A stretch of 64,000 bases of DNA from Zhengitettix transpicula (lineage: Eukaryota; Arthropoda; Insecta; Orthoptera; Tetrigidae): NCBI GenBank assembly GCA_037074705.1, contig CM073591.1, forward strand, positions 129,339,032 to 129,403,031. Direction: 5' to 3'. Shown here one piece after another: positions 12,264-23,239 of the stretch. The notes under the pieces were generated by a model. The model saw only the letters and a program-made list of their open reading frames with translations, was not told the origin of the DNA and made no database searches. Made by a program: the position numbers and the translations under genes. Position 1 is the stretch's first letter, and each line of letters begins with the position of its first letter.

Positions 12264-12723
12264 CTCTTGCGGGGCTACCTTTGGGGATGCCTTCACAACT
12301 TTCTGTTTTTTTTTAACTAAGGTTCCCACATGCCGAGGCACCTCGGTCTAGCTTTGAGACGTGTATGTTCCGGGGTCGCAGACCTTGGGCATACGGTAAG
12401 GGTTGTCCGCTATTCCTATTGGAATAGTCGGCCAGCTGCCTCCTAAACTGGCCAAGGCATGGCGAGGGGTAAGCTGCGACCCCACAGCAAACCCCTCTCC
12501 CGCCATCGGAAGGGCGTGGGACAAGTACCCGACCTACATAATGCAGGTTTTATAGGGTTTGTCCTGCATTACTTTTAGGCGAATGCCGGGTAGGATCCTT
12601 AAACTATAGCCCGGGGGCCCTAGTTAACCCTTGGCTACCTTCTTCCACCCTACCGCATCCCCCCTTTCAAATCCCTTTCCTATGCTATATCCACTATTTG
12701 GATTACCCTGTCTACACCCAAAA
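12264..12723 (+). mobile_element. SL retroposon copy 3, nested in PLE remnant
   Basis: A 460-bp SL copy starting CTCTTGCGGGGCTACC and ending near ACCCTGTCTACACCC. It is flanked by an imperfect 13-bp TSD (AAAATTTTATGTA at 12251-12263; ATAAAATTATGTA at 12724-12736). The 3' block has lost the segment before CCACTATTTGGATTACCC. Insertion inside the PLE remnant shows that SL moved after the PLE had arrived. Confidence 0.85.
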
Positions 12724-12980
12724 ATAAAATTATGTAATGAAACAGATAGATATAGATATATGGGTCAAACGAAACGATGTTTAAAAACCAGAATCAATGA
12801 ACATAAAAATAATTTGAAATTTAACGTCCAAAATGATTCAGTTGCGCTCAAACTTACTTTGCTGAAAGCAAATATTATCCCAGTATGATGAGTGAAATGT
12901 TACATATTAGATCATTAAGGATGTTAAAAATTATAATATTAAAACGCTCTTTGAAACACTTAAATTAAGTAAAATTGAAA
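12721..12980 (+). pseudogene. Penelope-like GIY-YIG endonuclease remnant
   Basis: The frame 12721-12888 contains DRYRYMGQTKRCLKTRINEH followed by KNNLKF and LTLLKAN. This matches the GIY-YIG core of PLE endonucleases (YxGQT-x-R, then the R-x-x-E-H helix, here RINEH). The frame then breaks, and a shifted frame at 12891 gives SEMLHI, a phrase typical of the end of this domain. The segment is 5' truncated at the SL insertion. The upstream part of the open frame (12631-12720) belongs to SL, so the apparent fusion is an artefact of nesting. The domain is far more PLE-like than the 7.4 kb copy but is still a fragment. Confidence 0.8.
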
Positions 12981-13092
12981 TTTAAAACTGCCGGACTTTT
13001 CGACACTTTTCTAACGCCGAATAATTTAAGTGCCTTAAATTATTCGCCGTATCGAAACATCCGGTAGCTTTAAATTTTACTTATTTTAAGTG
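12957..13092. repeat. 136-bp palindrome with 13-bp perfect core stem
   Basis: The outer arms CACTTAAATTAAGTAAAATT and the complement of ATTTTACTTATTTTAAGTG pair imperfectly. The inner stem CGAATAATTTAAG (13018-13030) and CTTAAATTATTCG (13034-13046) is perfect around a 3-nt loop. It lies just after the endonuclease remnant inside the composite element and may be a short foldback insertion or part of the PLE 3' region. Confidence 0.75.
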
Positions 13093-13473
13093 ATTAATTT
13101 TTATTTTTGTCTGTTTTAAATGTCGTTTTAATATTATTATTTTCAACACACGTTAATTTTTTGTTTGTTTAATGTTAAAAATGACACAAATAATTTAAAT
13201 AAAATTTATGATTCTTTATTATTGTAATCTAATTGTAGCTTTATGTAAAATTAATTAGTATTTCAATTGATATCCTAAATTTCACTAATACTGTGCCAAT
13301 AACAGTCATTCCGGCCGCAAAGTTTGGGCAATCCATTCGATAGAAATTTTTGTCGACATAATTTTTTTTGTAAGTAACTCTATAAATTATATTAATAAAT
13401 AATTGTATTTTAAAAAATTAGCGTTGCAAGTCTTATCAATTTATTTTTTTAGAAAATTGTAACATCCATACAT

Positions 13474-13501
13474 CTGAAGAGGTCCCAATCAAGAACGAAA
13501 C
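13474..13501 (+). other. Hammerhead-like core motif
   Basis: CTGAAGA (13474-13480) fits the hammerhead CUGANGA box and GAAAC (13497-13501) fits the second box, with 16 nt between them. The intervening stem pairs only partly. A matching cleavage triplet with closed stems I and III was not evident, so activity is doubtful. It is part of the right terminal repeat of the 12.1-13.5 kb element. Confidence 0.5.
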
Positions 13502-13885
13502 GTCGTGTTTAAAATTTTAATGAAAGTTTTTTGCTAAAAGGTTGGTTAGTTATAATTGTTAGAAAATTGATGACTTACGGATTCGCTTCCTCGCTTGCAG
13601 ATATGCTTGGTTTACAGCATCGTATGTAATGCACGTGTGCTGGCCCCCATAATTGCTGAAAAATAGAACCAAGGTTAATAATATGTTGCGAATAGGTACA
13701 TACTGATTAGATAAGTACTAATTTGACAAACAATTAATGTGTTTTTCAATGGGAATGGTGGTAGTGTCCGTAACATTTTTAACCCTACCAAGCAAGAAAA
13801 CTGGAGATTCCAAGTTAACTTCTCTTACTTCACTTCACACCATTGCTTACCACGCTGACCAGAGAAAAATGAATAAGTGTAATAA

Positions 13886-13888
<3 letters not shown>

Positions 13889-13927
<39 letters not shown>
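13889..13927. repeat. (TA)n tract bordering an LTR unit
   Basis: About 19 TA units immediately before the TATAATGCC start of LTR unit A. A second (AT)n tract follows the unit at about 14959-14992 and passes into (GT)n up to 15002. Equivalent tracts border the units at 15502, 16748 and 20215. Confidence 0.95.
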
Positions 13928-13933
<6 letters not shown>

Positions 13934-14956
13934 GCCAATTAATTAAGCCATTAATTGTTTTTAAATAATTTAAATTGTTAGCGAATAAATGAATGTTAGC
14001 GGTGAGAACGAGGAAAGCAACAATAAGCCGCGAGCTCTGTTTCTTTGTTGAGGAGTCTTCAGTCTACCACGAGAGGAGACACATTGTAAAAGTTAGTCTA
14101 AGTCTACGGCGAGGAGCGAAAGAGTACAGTTTGAGTCTACAGCGAGGAGCGAAAGAGAAAAGTCGAAGTCTAAGGTCAGCCACGAAATGAGAGACATTGT
14201 AAAAGTAAATTTTCACTGAGCTACTTAGAAGTCTTCAATCCAAACCGATAAATAATGCGGTAAAAGGCTAAAAATCTTCAACTCATAAGATTCCTGTAAG
14301 CAAGCAGTTAGTTGGACCGAGTAGATGTGCTAACAATTAGCGAACGGAAGCAAGGGTTTGCTTCATTATAAAGAAGTTGAACATTTTCATGCTGAGGGAA
14401 AACGACATCAGATAGCCGACCAATTAGGAGGATCATCCGAGTTCCTGGGAGCCTAGTAATCGCATTTCAACTTCATAAGTGTAGAATCTGAGAGAAAAAT
14501 TTAGAATCTGTGTAAAAATTTTGCAATATAGTGTAAATTTGAAGCGACAAAAGAATGCTGGTACCAGCCGAACAATACGTAAGTAGCCAAAACGTTAATA
14601 AAATCTGTAAACGCTAACTAAAAGAGTAAAGTCAGATTTCGTTCGTTTTTCTTGTAGCTTTTCTTTCATTTATCAGCACATTATTTTGAAGTAAATTTTA
14701 AACTGTATTGTTAATAAGATCATTCAATAATTTTCACTGTAAATCATCAAACCCAGTAAAGACCCTGAGAGATTTAGAGATTTTCATTTTATTGTAATTG
14801 TTTGTAAATTTTAGAAGCCACAAATTAATAAATAAATTATTTTGTTAAAAATTTTGATTATCTTGTCATTTAAATAAAACCTATCATTTTAATTATTACA
14901 TTTAACGTATCACAATTAGGGGCAAAACAATTAATTAAAGCTTAATTGTTGATTAG

Positions 14957-14958
<2 letters not shown>
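13928..14958 (+). mobile_element. LTR unit A in a (TA)n tract
   Basis: The start TATAATGCCAATTAATTAAG and the following CCATTAATTG, AATAATT and GTTAGCG words match the start of LTR unit B at 20215. Downstream both carry GGTACCAGC, GTAAGTA, AATC/TCTGTAAACG, AGTCAGATTTCGTT and AAACCCAGTAAAGACCCTGA. A likely LTR end ATTACA lies at 14895-14900, followed by a degraded primer-site-like segment and a short tail to the next AT tract. Unit A contains a local duplication (GCGAGGAGCGAAAGAG twice at 14110-14156). The frame 13993-14190 crosses that duplication and is not a gene. No gag or pol coding sequence is present. Confidence 0.7.
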
Positions 14959-14992
<34 letters not shown>

Positions 14993-15003
<11 letters not shown>

Positions 15004-15458
15004 GTTCCTTCTATTACTTAGTGGTTAATAATAATAATATAAAATATACATTAATCTCTGCGCTATCTCCATATACGCTCGAGGGAGTTTCATGGATGAA
15101 TTTTCAACAGGTCTACTAGTCAAACTGTAATTACACTGAGAATATAACGACGAAGATTGCTGGTAGCTGTGCTTACGTGCGAGTTCGTCACCATATCATT
15201 AACCACAAATTTTTAACAGCATTTAAATACTTAAATAATATTTTCTTTCAGGGGATTTTATTTCAGATTATTCTGTATTCGGATGCAGACGAATTTGTTA
15301 GCAGCAATAATCGGAAGCATTATTTTTATGAAAGATGTATAACTCCGGAAACAATATAATTTCCTAAATAAATGAACAATACAGAAAAAAAAGTAAAGAA
15401 GTCATTTCGGCTACAACCGTAATAGGACGCAGCCCATTTCTCTAAAATCATATTTCTT

Positions 15459-15464
<6 letters not shown>
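14993..15464. other. Spacer between (TA)n-bounded LTR units
   Basis: It opens with a (GT)n extension of the AT tract and contains no recognised gene. The 60-codon frame at 15177-15359 shows no known motif. It ends at the (TA)n tract 15465-15500. Confidence 0.4.
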
Positions 15465-15501
<37 letters not shown>

Positions 15502-15504
<3 letters not shown>

Positions 15505-16483
15505 AATAATTGTAAGATAAATCACAATTAAATCGGCACGTTGGAGAGCCAATTTGTAGTAATTCAATTAACATAAATGCTAAGGAAATTAAAATTAAAT
15601 GATCGGATGTTTTAAATAAAAGATCAAATTTAAAGTAAACAAGTAAACTAATTTCTTAAATCTAACTATTGAAATTATATTACATATTAAAACTTGACAA
15701 AATACCACGGCTAGATCTCAGGGCTGACTACCGGGCGTTAAATAAGGAACATTTATGTTAAACAATTAAAATTACAAAGTTATTAAAGCATTAATTTAAA
15801 CAATCAGTACAATATATGAAAGCTTAACTCTGACGATAAGATATCATTTCCTGGTGGGTTTACTGATAATAAGTTGTGCACTTTTACCTTAAAGTTTTGT
15901 TGAGCCAAGGAATGGGCTCGTATACACACACGATTATTATTAACACATTAAATACAGGCCATTATGCACAGAATTTAATACGCAACACTTTCTGATTGCT
16001 GAGTTTACTTATAACACTTATTTCACTGTCCTCTCTATCAAAAAATTCTCAATTCCCAAAAATTGAAGAAATTTCTAACTCGTGAATGTAGGCTAGACTC
16101 CGAAACTAGTCTGCATCAGGGAAAATCACAGTCGGCGTAGTATCGTTGCATTTATTTGCTCATAGACTGGAAACCGCAGATCGTTCTGAATATTACAGCT
16201 GTTAGACTACATACAGACTTGCCTCCCAAATACACACGTTCTGAAATTTTGTCCTTTCTGCAGTGTCTTCTACCATACACTGCCTGAATTTCTGTCCTTT
16301 CTCCACCATCTCCTACCACACAGTGGAGCTCTGCACGTCTCACAAAATGTACTTCGACAATCCCAGCAAGCAGGCATTTTCGCCCCATATTATTGTACAC
16401 AACTCGTGTGTTTACGCCGCCAACAATACAAGTGCAAAATTTTTTTGTTTATTAATTAATTATATTTCTTTTTAATTACTACA
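15502..16483 (-). mobile_element. LTR unit C in a (TA)n tract, minus orientation
   Basis: On the minus strand it starts TGTAGT at 16483 and reaches ACTACA at 15555, a perfect 6-bp inverted LTR terminus of the TG...CA type. That gives a 929-bp LTR. It is followed by a primer-site-like TTGGCTCTCCAACGTGCC, then a stub ending ATTACA at 15502. (TA)n lies at 15465-15501 and an AT tract at 16484-16495. The layout (LTR, primer site, tiny interior, LTR end) repeats that of unit B. The frames at 16152-16475 inside it look like chance. Either a terminal-repeat-in-miniature element or an internally deleted retrotransposon would explain it. Confidence 0.7.
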
Positions 16484-16747
16484 ATATATATATTGATTGT
16501 ACCATCCAACCTCTCGTCCATCCGTCTCTTTCTTCAATTTTGTTTAGGGAGCAAGGTATTTTTTAAAATTAAATTACCAAAACAATTTTTCTGTATGTAA
16601 TTTATTTTTCGAGCAACGAGATTATTAAACTTCGGCAGGGAGTGGTCATTATTTCATTCATAATACTTTTAATCATTTCGCGCGCGCCAATACTAAACAA
16701 TATGTGGCGCGGCAAGAGGACGCCGACAAAGGCAATTATATATATAT

Positions 16748-17368
16748 TGTAGTGAATAACGACCTTAAGTGACCGCCCTTGTGTCCACCGCGGGCCTGAG
16801 GAGGCCTGAGTATGAATACATTAAACGCGCACGTGTTTCTGCCTGAGAAGGCCAAAAGAAATCGCGGGTTCGCGTCCCTTTTTTTTGCATCATTTGGGGG
16901 GGCGGAGTTCGAATAAATACTCCGAACCCGTGAGGCAAAGAGGCAGACGGGGACGGAGACGCAGGGAAAAGCAGGGCAGACGAAGAAGAGACGCAGGCAG
17001 ACAGGGAGACGCACGGAGACGGAGAGGTTTTGAGGGACGTCCATCGCGGGGAGGCCGAAGAAGGAGATCGTGTGCTGACGCCACAAGTAAAGTAAGAATC
17101 ACAATATATGTAAAGTACATTCAAAAGTGGAATTCTTTTACACAGTGCGGAAATAGACTCTGTTCTTGAATAGCCACCGAACCACCCACATTACCCTGTT
17201 GAGAAGGAGAACTTTTTAATCAAGCCGGAGCTAATTTTAATTTTATGCAGACCAATGTATATCTGCTGGAGCCCAACAATATTTTTTAATGTATTTTTGT
17301 ATCTTTTGTAGTTTCAATGTAATAAAGTTTATTTTTTTTAATGTTAAGTAATAAAAAGGAAAATCATT

Positions 17369-17371
<3 letters not shown>
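16748..17371 (+). mobile_element. LTR-like unit D in a (TA)n tract
   Basis: It starts TGTAGT at 16748 directly after (TA)n and ends ATTACA at 17371 directly before (AT)n 17372-17408. A polyadenylation-like AATAAA occurs at about 17321. TGGAGCCCAACAAT near 17269 resembles the primer-site words of units B and C. The interior 16885-17080 is unusually G- and purine-rich on the plus strand (GACGGGGACGGAGACGCAGG), in contrast with the AT-rich surroundings. The overlapping open frames in several frames over that block result from its composition. Confidence 0.6.
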
Positions 17372-17410
<39 letters not shown>

Positions 17411-17440
17411 TATTTCAATTACTGTATGTTACCTGATAAC

Positions 17441-17467
17441 CTGAAGACGTCCCAAATTTGTGGAAAC
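17441..17467 (+). other. Hammerhead-like core motif
   Basis: CTGAAGA (17441-17447), a weak CCA/TGG stem around AAATTTG, then GAAACG (17463-17468). It lies just beyond the (TA)n tract that ends unit D. The following segment 17510-17585 (GGTAATTGTCAGATT) has a diverged relative at 38594-38655, so this is part of a dispersed repeat, probably a PLE terminal repeat. Confidence 0.5.
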
Positions 17468-17589
17468 GTGGTATTAAAACGCTTTTTTGATCTAATTATT
17501 TAATAATTTTTCTGAATTATTGGCTGTATTGCTTATTTATTTATCAAATGGTAATTGTCAGATTACATGAAATATTAAATTTTAATTAC

Positions 17590-20176
17590 TGCTACGAAAC
17601 AGCGCAGACAAGTCCTGTTATTCAATGTATCTTAACAAAAATTCGACATAAGCTATTTTCTTGGTGAAACATTCTTATGCGTTCCTTGTTTGTCAGCATG
17701 CTCCGCGATTAAACTCTAAACGGTCGTGTATGTAAGTGTAAGTGAAAGTGTAAAGTCGTGAGCACAAGTGATTCACACCCAGCCTGCCTCAACGATGAGA
17801 CTTCTTACACAGACATCACCCACCGACGTAGACCGTTCTCATTTCTGTTCATGCACAAATTATTGCTAGGTTGAAGGTATATAATGAGCTTTATAGATAA
17901 TTAAATGACGTAATATATCTTAAAAACAATTGTTTTTATAACGTATTGATTAATTTACAGACCAAACTTGATATTAATATTAAGGAACACGTCGTTTGTT
18001 CCATGATTTTGGGATTTCATCAGGTGCTGATAATATACTGAGGCCTCCTAGGAAAGAAATCCATTATTACTGAGCACTTAAATTTTAATCAGCACAATTT
18101 CGACTGGTTCATCTAAAACATCGTTGATGTAGAGCAGTAACGTATTTATGAAATGGTGCATATAAAGCTAAAGATTAACACCATGAATATTCATATTGAC
18201 ACCAACTCTTTCAGTATTATTTGTAATACGGAGACCTGGTTAAGGGTGAGAAAAGGTAAAGAAATTAGGGTGGGAATCTTTGGCAACCAGAGGAAATAAA
18301 TATAGATTTTGCGGTATATTTAAATCAAACACGGGAAACAAAGTGTGGAAAGACATACGGGATCAGATCGAAAAACCAACTTACGTAGACAGAGGTGATC
18401 ACAAAATTAAAATCAAATCGAGACCGCAAAAAAAAACTCAGGGAAATTCTCATTCCTAAACAGATCGTTAAGCGATTGGAACCATTTAACTTGCAGCAGT
18501 GTTTGAGGTGAATCTTCCAATAAGAATAATCGAAATATATTAGTGAAGTGTATTTTATTTTTATTTTCCCTCTAAAAATAAATTTATCTTTATATTTTTC
18601 TTTACTGAAGTGTTCAAGTGTGGACAAATATTCAGGAATAATTTCTAAGAATTGTTTTATTTTATTTTGTTCTTTGTAAATTGTTTTATTCATTTTTTCT
18701 TATACTTTTGTTTATATATTTGTTTTAAACTGCCACCGGGATCGATACCAATCGCAGCTAATAATATACATACATTATCTACGTATGACTTTATCTTTCC
18801 TTAATTTCTTTGGCATTTTTATTTGTATTTGGACGGTTAACATGTTCGGTTGCTGTCGGACCAATGGAGAATAGTTTCAAAGACGCAGTTCTTACATATC
18901 TTCTTGTTTAGTTTACTTTCGCCGAGCAAAGTGATAAATTCCTTCTACAACTCCAGAATGTCAAAACTTCAACAGAACGTTCTTGATCCATAATTTAAAT
19001 TTACAAGGCAAAAATATTTAATAGTGCAAAATCGGATAATTCTTTCCTTTCTCAATTTTCATCAACGAGTTTTGTTAATAGGAAAAGCATAGGACGTTGA
19101 CGATGAGGTTTATATTAAGAATCGGATAACTTTCAATAAGATGACAAGTCATGTGTGAACATTGGCTTTTTTCTTGACCACATCGTGTGATATCCCGTTA
19201 CAGCGCCTGTATACCACAAAAACTTTTAAGAGTGCTTTAAGAAGGTTGTTAGCTAAAAACACGCTGAGGCGAAATAAGTTCCCGAATACCATCTGTTATT
19301 AAAAGCAAAAGAAACAGAATGAACATGTGCGCCACTGCGTTTAAATTTCTATCTTATACCCAATTCAAGTACATCTAAATAATTTTTTAAACCACTTATT
19401 ACTAATTAAAGCGTGTTTCGTAAATTTATCGTCAGACATAACTGGATTCTGGCCCGGATGTTTTAAAAAAATTGTCTTTAAGCTGTTCTAAAATGGAATG
19501 AACGTATGCAAATTCTGGAACACAACGTAAGAAACCAGCTGGTAACCGGTAACGCGTTCTGTACTTTTTAAATGGCGAAAGAAATATGACAGGCCCTATT
19601 CGTGACTAAAGTATTATAGTATTTATGTATGAGGGAGCCCGTTCCCAGAAACACAGGACTTACAAAAACAACGGGGACATAAATTATCTTAAGTAAGCTT
19701 GTAAGATGTAATTAGTGACCATTAACAGACACTTTTTCGTAATTCAAAAAAATTATTCATTCTATCTTTTATTTTAGCGACACAACATTTCTGTATGTAT
19801 TTGTAACATTTTCTGGCTTTATTATAATAAATGTTCCTTATTAAAACAACTGTAAACAAAATCAATTCACACTTGCTACCTTAAAATTACGTAGTATTTA
19901 AATACACAATATTTGATTTTTGATATAATTTCTTTATTAAATTTTTTGTGATCTAGAATTAAGATTTGAAAAATTATATTTCTCTTAATAAATTTATGAT
20001 ATTATTTAAAATATTATATTTGTTATAATTCATTGTTTGTTCCTTAAAATTTTTAGCACAGAACAATACAGGTTGATTTTACGTTTAAGGAATTATTTGT
20101 AGTAACGATATGTTTTTAAATAATTTTGAGATTTGAAACATTATACTTGTTTCTTACCCACTTGAAGCAAAATATG

Positions 20177-20177
<1 letters not shown>
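17590..20177. other. AT-rich DNA, one degraded hammerhead-like motif
   Basis: On the minus strand CTGATGA (18023-18017) is followed by a TCC/GGA stem and a damaged ACAAACG in place of GAAACG, with the ACGACGTG context seen in other copies. The longest frame, 18325-18693 minus (122 codons), is rich in Phe, Ile and Lys, as expected of AT-rich chance frames, and has no known motif. Nothing else was recognised. Confidence 0.4.

Positions 20178-20213
<36 letters not shown>
20178..20213. repeat. (TA)n tract bordering LTR unit B
   Basis: About 18 TA units directly upstream of TGTAAT at 20215. The other side of the unit is the shorter ATATATA at 21341-21347. Confidence 0.95.
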
Positions 20214-20214
<1 letters not shown>

Positions 20215-20217
<3 letters not shown>

Positions 20218-21340
20218 AATACTAATTAAGGAGGCCATTAATTGTTTAAATAATTGGATTGTTTAGCGGTACAAATTCTTAAAGACAACAATGACGGCAG
20301 GCTCTTTGTCGGCGGTCGTTGTTACGAGCTGCTAGGACTGGCTGAATTCAGTCTGGCGGATATTATGGTCGACAGAGGGAGCAAAATTTAAGAGTACGAA
20401 CAGCGTGACCCAAGCTTAGAAATTCAACTGAGAGACTTAAATGTTTTAAAAATCCAAGTAAAAAGGTCTGGACGGAGAGACACGTTATAAAAACCGCAAA
20501 GTTGAAACAAAAAGTTTAGCACCACGTCCAGATACATACGAGTACCGAAATAACATTTTCCCGCATAAAGACATAGAGAAATAATACGTCTGTTGAGCGG
20601 AGGTACGGCTGATCGAGATCCCGGAGGAATAATACAAGATCTACAACCGTGTGTTTTGACCATGATGTGTCGAATCAGTGATTAATGGCCTTTTTAGTGA
20701 ATTGTGTCCCCAAGGTCCGAAAACTAAGTCTGGTACCAGCAGGACATTTGTAAGTAATAACCAAACTAATTAAATTCTGTAAACGGTAATTAAGGGAATT
20801 AGTCAGATTTCGTTATTTTCATTTTGTTAGATTTCGTATTCCGTTCGTTTCAATTTGGTTGAATTGTTAATTCTTTAATTTATAATATTTGATTGTTCTT
20901 ACTTATCAAACCCAGTAAAGACCCTGAGAAGAAGAGTTATTAGATTTGATTGTTTGTAAAATATGAAAGTTTTATTTTACTTTGAACGCCACCAATTATA
21001 AATAAAAAATATTTGTTTCTTAATTTTGAAATTATTGAATTCGGCGTGCCAACCTAGGGCAAATCATTTGTAAAAAACTAAATGAACACCTGTTAAATTA
21101 GTCTTTGGCCAATTAAAAGTTTTTTATTGTAATAATTTTGTTAATTGAATTGATAATTAGCTTCCTTTAATCATTACAATTTTGGTTCCACAACGTGGGG
21201 CAATTTAATAAATTCAATATATTGTTCTCGGAGTTATTATGCAAAACCCGGTTGAACTCCGAGAACAATATATTGAACAACTACACCGGGAAAGGCTTCA
21301 ATCTTTGAATTTAATAAATTATTTATTTTTAATCATTACA
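20215..21340 (+). mobile_element. LTR unit B with primer site and gag-start stub
   Basis: The LTR begins TGTAAT (20215) and ends ATTACA (21173-21178), a perfect 6-bp inverted terminus, 964 bp long. It is followed by a primer-site-like TGGTTCCACAACGTGGGG (21183-21200). A short open frame from ATG 21239 reads MQNPVELREQYIEQLHRER and resembles the start of a gag-type protein; it runs into a second LTR end ATTACA at 21335-21340. A second primer-site-like segment (GGCGTGCCAACCTAGGGC) lies inside at about 21041, suggesting a nested or duplicated LTR end. It is homologous to unit A over most of its length. No pol genes are present, so it is nonautonomous or deleted. Confidence 0.75.
21213..21277. 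repeat. Perfect 23-bp hairpin over a gag-start-like frame
   Basis: The left stem 21213-21235 and right stem 21255-21277 are perfect reverse complements (beginning TTCAATATATTGTTCTCGG), with a 19-nt loop holding the ATG at 21239. The right stem encodes VELREQYI of the short frame. The left stem is therefore an inverted copy of coding sequence placed in the leader, just after the primer site. Confidence 0.9.
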
Positions 21341-21347
21341 ATATATA

Positions 21348-22690
21348 AAAATTCTTTTTAATTTTTTTATATAATATAAATTTGTTATTTGAACTATTGT
21401 ATCGTACCTTCAACAGTTGAGTTTTTTTTATATCTGATTTATTAAGCTAAATAAAATTGTATTTCGAATAATAAGTAAAAGAAAACCCATAAATAAATGT
21501 GATGTTCCATTACTGTACAAGTAATATTCACAGCTAGACTGAGGAAACATTTCAGTTAGACACAGACTAAAGAGAAACATTGGGCAGATAAATATTATTT
21601 TCGAATTATACGAAATGCATGTTAATGGCCGTTAATTATATACATTAAAACCAGATGTTATAACATAATATTTCCTTATTGTTGATAACTCGTATGTTTT
21701 CACTTTTTTAAAAAAAATAATTAATGTTATATTTACTTTTATTTTTATTTTCAAAGTTTCCTGATAATTGGTAGTTATAAGTTTTCGACTATAATTAATT
21801 TGAGCACACTGTAAATTATTCATTAGTATTGATTTAAACAACCAACCCTTATACAGTCTTGATTTTATTTAAATTTGTCAGTCATTGCAGCTGAACCATT
21901 GAGTCAATTGGATGTTTAAATACCTTTATTGTTTAAAGGAGTGAAGTACAGATGATTATGGCCAAATATTACGCCGAAAGCTTCTGAAAATATGTCTAAC
22001 GAATTTAAATAAAATCGTCGAAAAACTGAGACTGTGTAATGGTTCCTTCTTCAAATCTTGTAAAATACATAAACAGTCATATCATTAGTATTGATTAAGA
22101 AGGGGTTTCTAAATGCTAGATCTATATGAACGTAAAGACCCTACCACGATTCTGTGAGTGCTTCTTCGCGACGGACGACAAATACGATTTTCTTTTACTA
22201 AGAAAACCATAGGGGGTTCCCTTCTTTCTTCTCTCCATTGCTTTGTTATTTCTCACCTATACATTTTCTTCAACACTTTCAACTTTCATTTTCTAATACC
22301 TGCGCTTTTCACTTGATCATTCCTCTAGATTTCACTTAACCACTTCGACCTCTCACACAACAGAAAGACGCCATTGTCTTCAAGGTTTTCGTCTAACAAA
22401 GGTACTCTGTGACAGTCGCGTCGCGTCGTAAGGCAGCCAGCTTTAGGCTAAGGAAATCTTTGGGCCGTGTCAAAGTAATTTTATATTGTACACGTTTCCA
22501 CTATTATATATATACAATATATTTCTCAGAAGAATAAATAATATTTTCTCACTTTGATTTCCAAATGTTTCATTCTCGGTTATTAATTTTCTTGATTTTT
22601 ACAACTAAAATTAATAAAGTGGTGGATAAAACTAAGAAATTATAATACAGAATAAAAATTATTTCACAATCGGCAAACATCGAGTGGATA
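21348..22690. other. Spacer without recognised features
   Basis: AT-rich, with no supported gene. The frame 21632-21841 minus is low in complexity. A slightly GC-richer patch at about 22130-22450 shows no coding or RNA signature. Confidence 0.4.
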
Positions 22691-22739
22691 TAAGACGTGG
22701 TTAATCTTTTTTTTTAATTAAAGTTTATAAGGGTCGCGT

Positions 22740-23175
22740 CGACATCGTGGCCAAAGGTTAATCTTCAATTAATCTTATAGAGTGTTTGTATGTATGCTCC
22801 GCATACAAATCGACACTGTGGAGCAAATTTCACCAAATTTCGTACACGAGTTCTTTGCGACCAGGAAACAAACAATGTCAAGGTGAAACACGTCTACCAC
22901 CTCCAGGAGCTGGGGTGGATGGGGGTGGAAATATTCAAACATTGCTAAAGTGGCCCATACTTAAGTCAGATAAATATTATAAGAGGTCAAAGAGATCGAT
23001 AGGGTTTATACCGAATTTATCTGTGTTTCAGCATGGACAGCATGGGAAAGGAACAACCTCAGGGGTGGGGGTTAAGGTGTGTAACAAGAAAATAAAGCAA
23101 ATACAGCCGAGAACTGGAGTCAAATCCAGGATCATGAATGTCGCTGAGTTTAATTATAACATTTAACTTGTCGTT
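22740..23175 (+). repeat. Interspersed repeat R3, single module
   Basis: It is related to 10505-11290 by the phrases CCAAATTTCGTACAC (compare ACCAAACTTTATACAC at 10950), CCAGGAA, and GTCAAATCCAGGATCATG ... CGCTGAGTTTAATTAT. The 126-codon frame at 22786-23166 lies wholly inside the repeat and shows no domain, so I do not call it a gene. Confidence 0.55.
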
Positions 23176-23239
23176 TAACTCCCCCAAATCGGGGACTGAA
23201 ATTTTCAAACATGTTAACTGGCTGATTTTTGCGTTGCAT

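Larger units (their letters stand above)
12099..13543. mobile_element. Composite PLE-type element with inverted terminal repeats
   Basis: The left end 12099-12191 and right end 13457-13543 are about 85-bp inverted repeats; in one orientation both read TTTTAAACACGA ... GGGACCTCTTCAG ... GTATGGATGTTAC. Each contains a hammerhead-like core. On the plus strand at the right end CTGAAGA (13474-13480) is followed by GAAAC (13497-13501); on the minus strand at the left end CTGAAGA (12171-12165) is followed by a damaged GAACT. Inside lie an SL retroposon (12264-12723), a GIY-YIG remnant (12721-12980) and a 136-bp palindrome. The endonuclease between PLE-type terminal repeats makes a PLE origin likely. 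The reverse transcriptase is missing. Confidence 0.7.

Noticed and set aside
12631..12888. Single 85-codon gene
   Set aside because: The first 30 codons are SL retroposon sequence and the rest a PLE endonuclease remnant; the fusion is accidental.
16736..17169. Overlapping genes over the G-rich block of LTR unit D
   Set aside because: Open in several frames at once because of biased composition; no domain.
17441..17467. Active hammerhead ribozyme
   Set aside because: The conserved boxes are present but no closed stems I and III with a cleavage triplet were found, so only a relic is claimed.
18325..18693. 122-codon minus-strand gene
   Set aside because: Low-complexity Phe/Ile/Lys-rich frame in AT-rich DNA, no motif, no splice or repeat support.
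22786..23166. 126-codon plus-strand gene
   Set aside because: It lies inside interspersed repeat R3 and has no recognisable domain.
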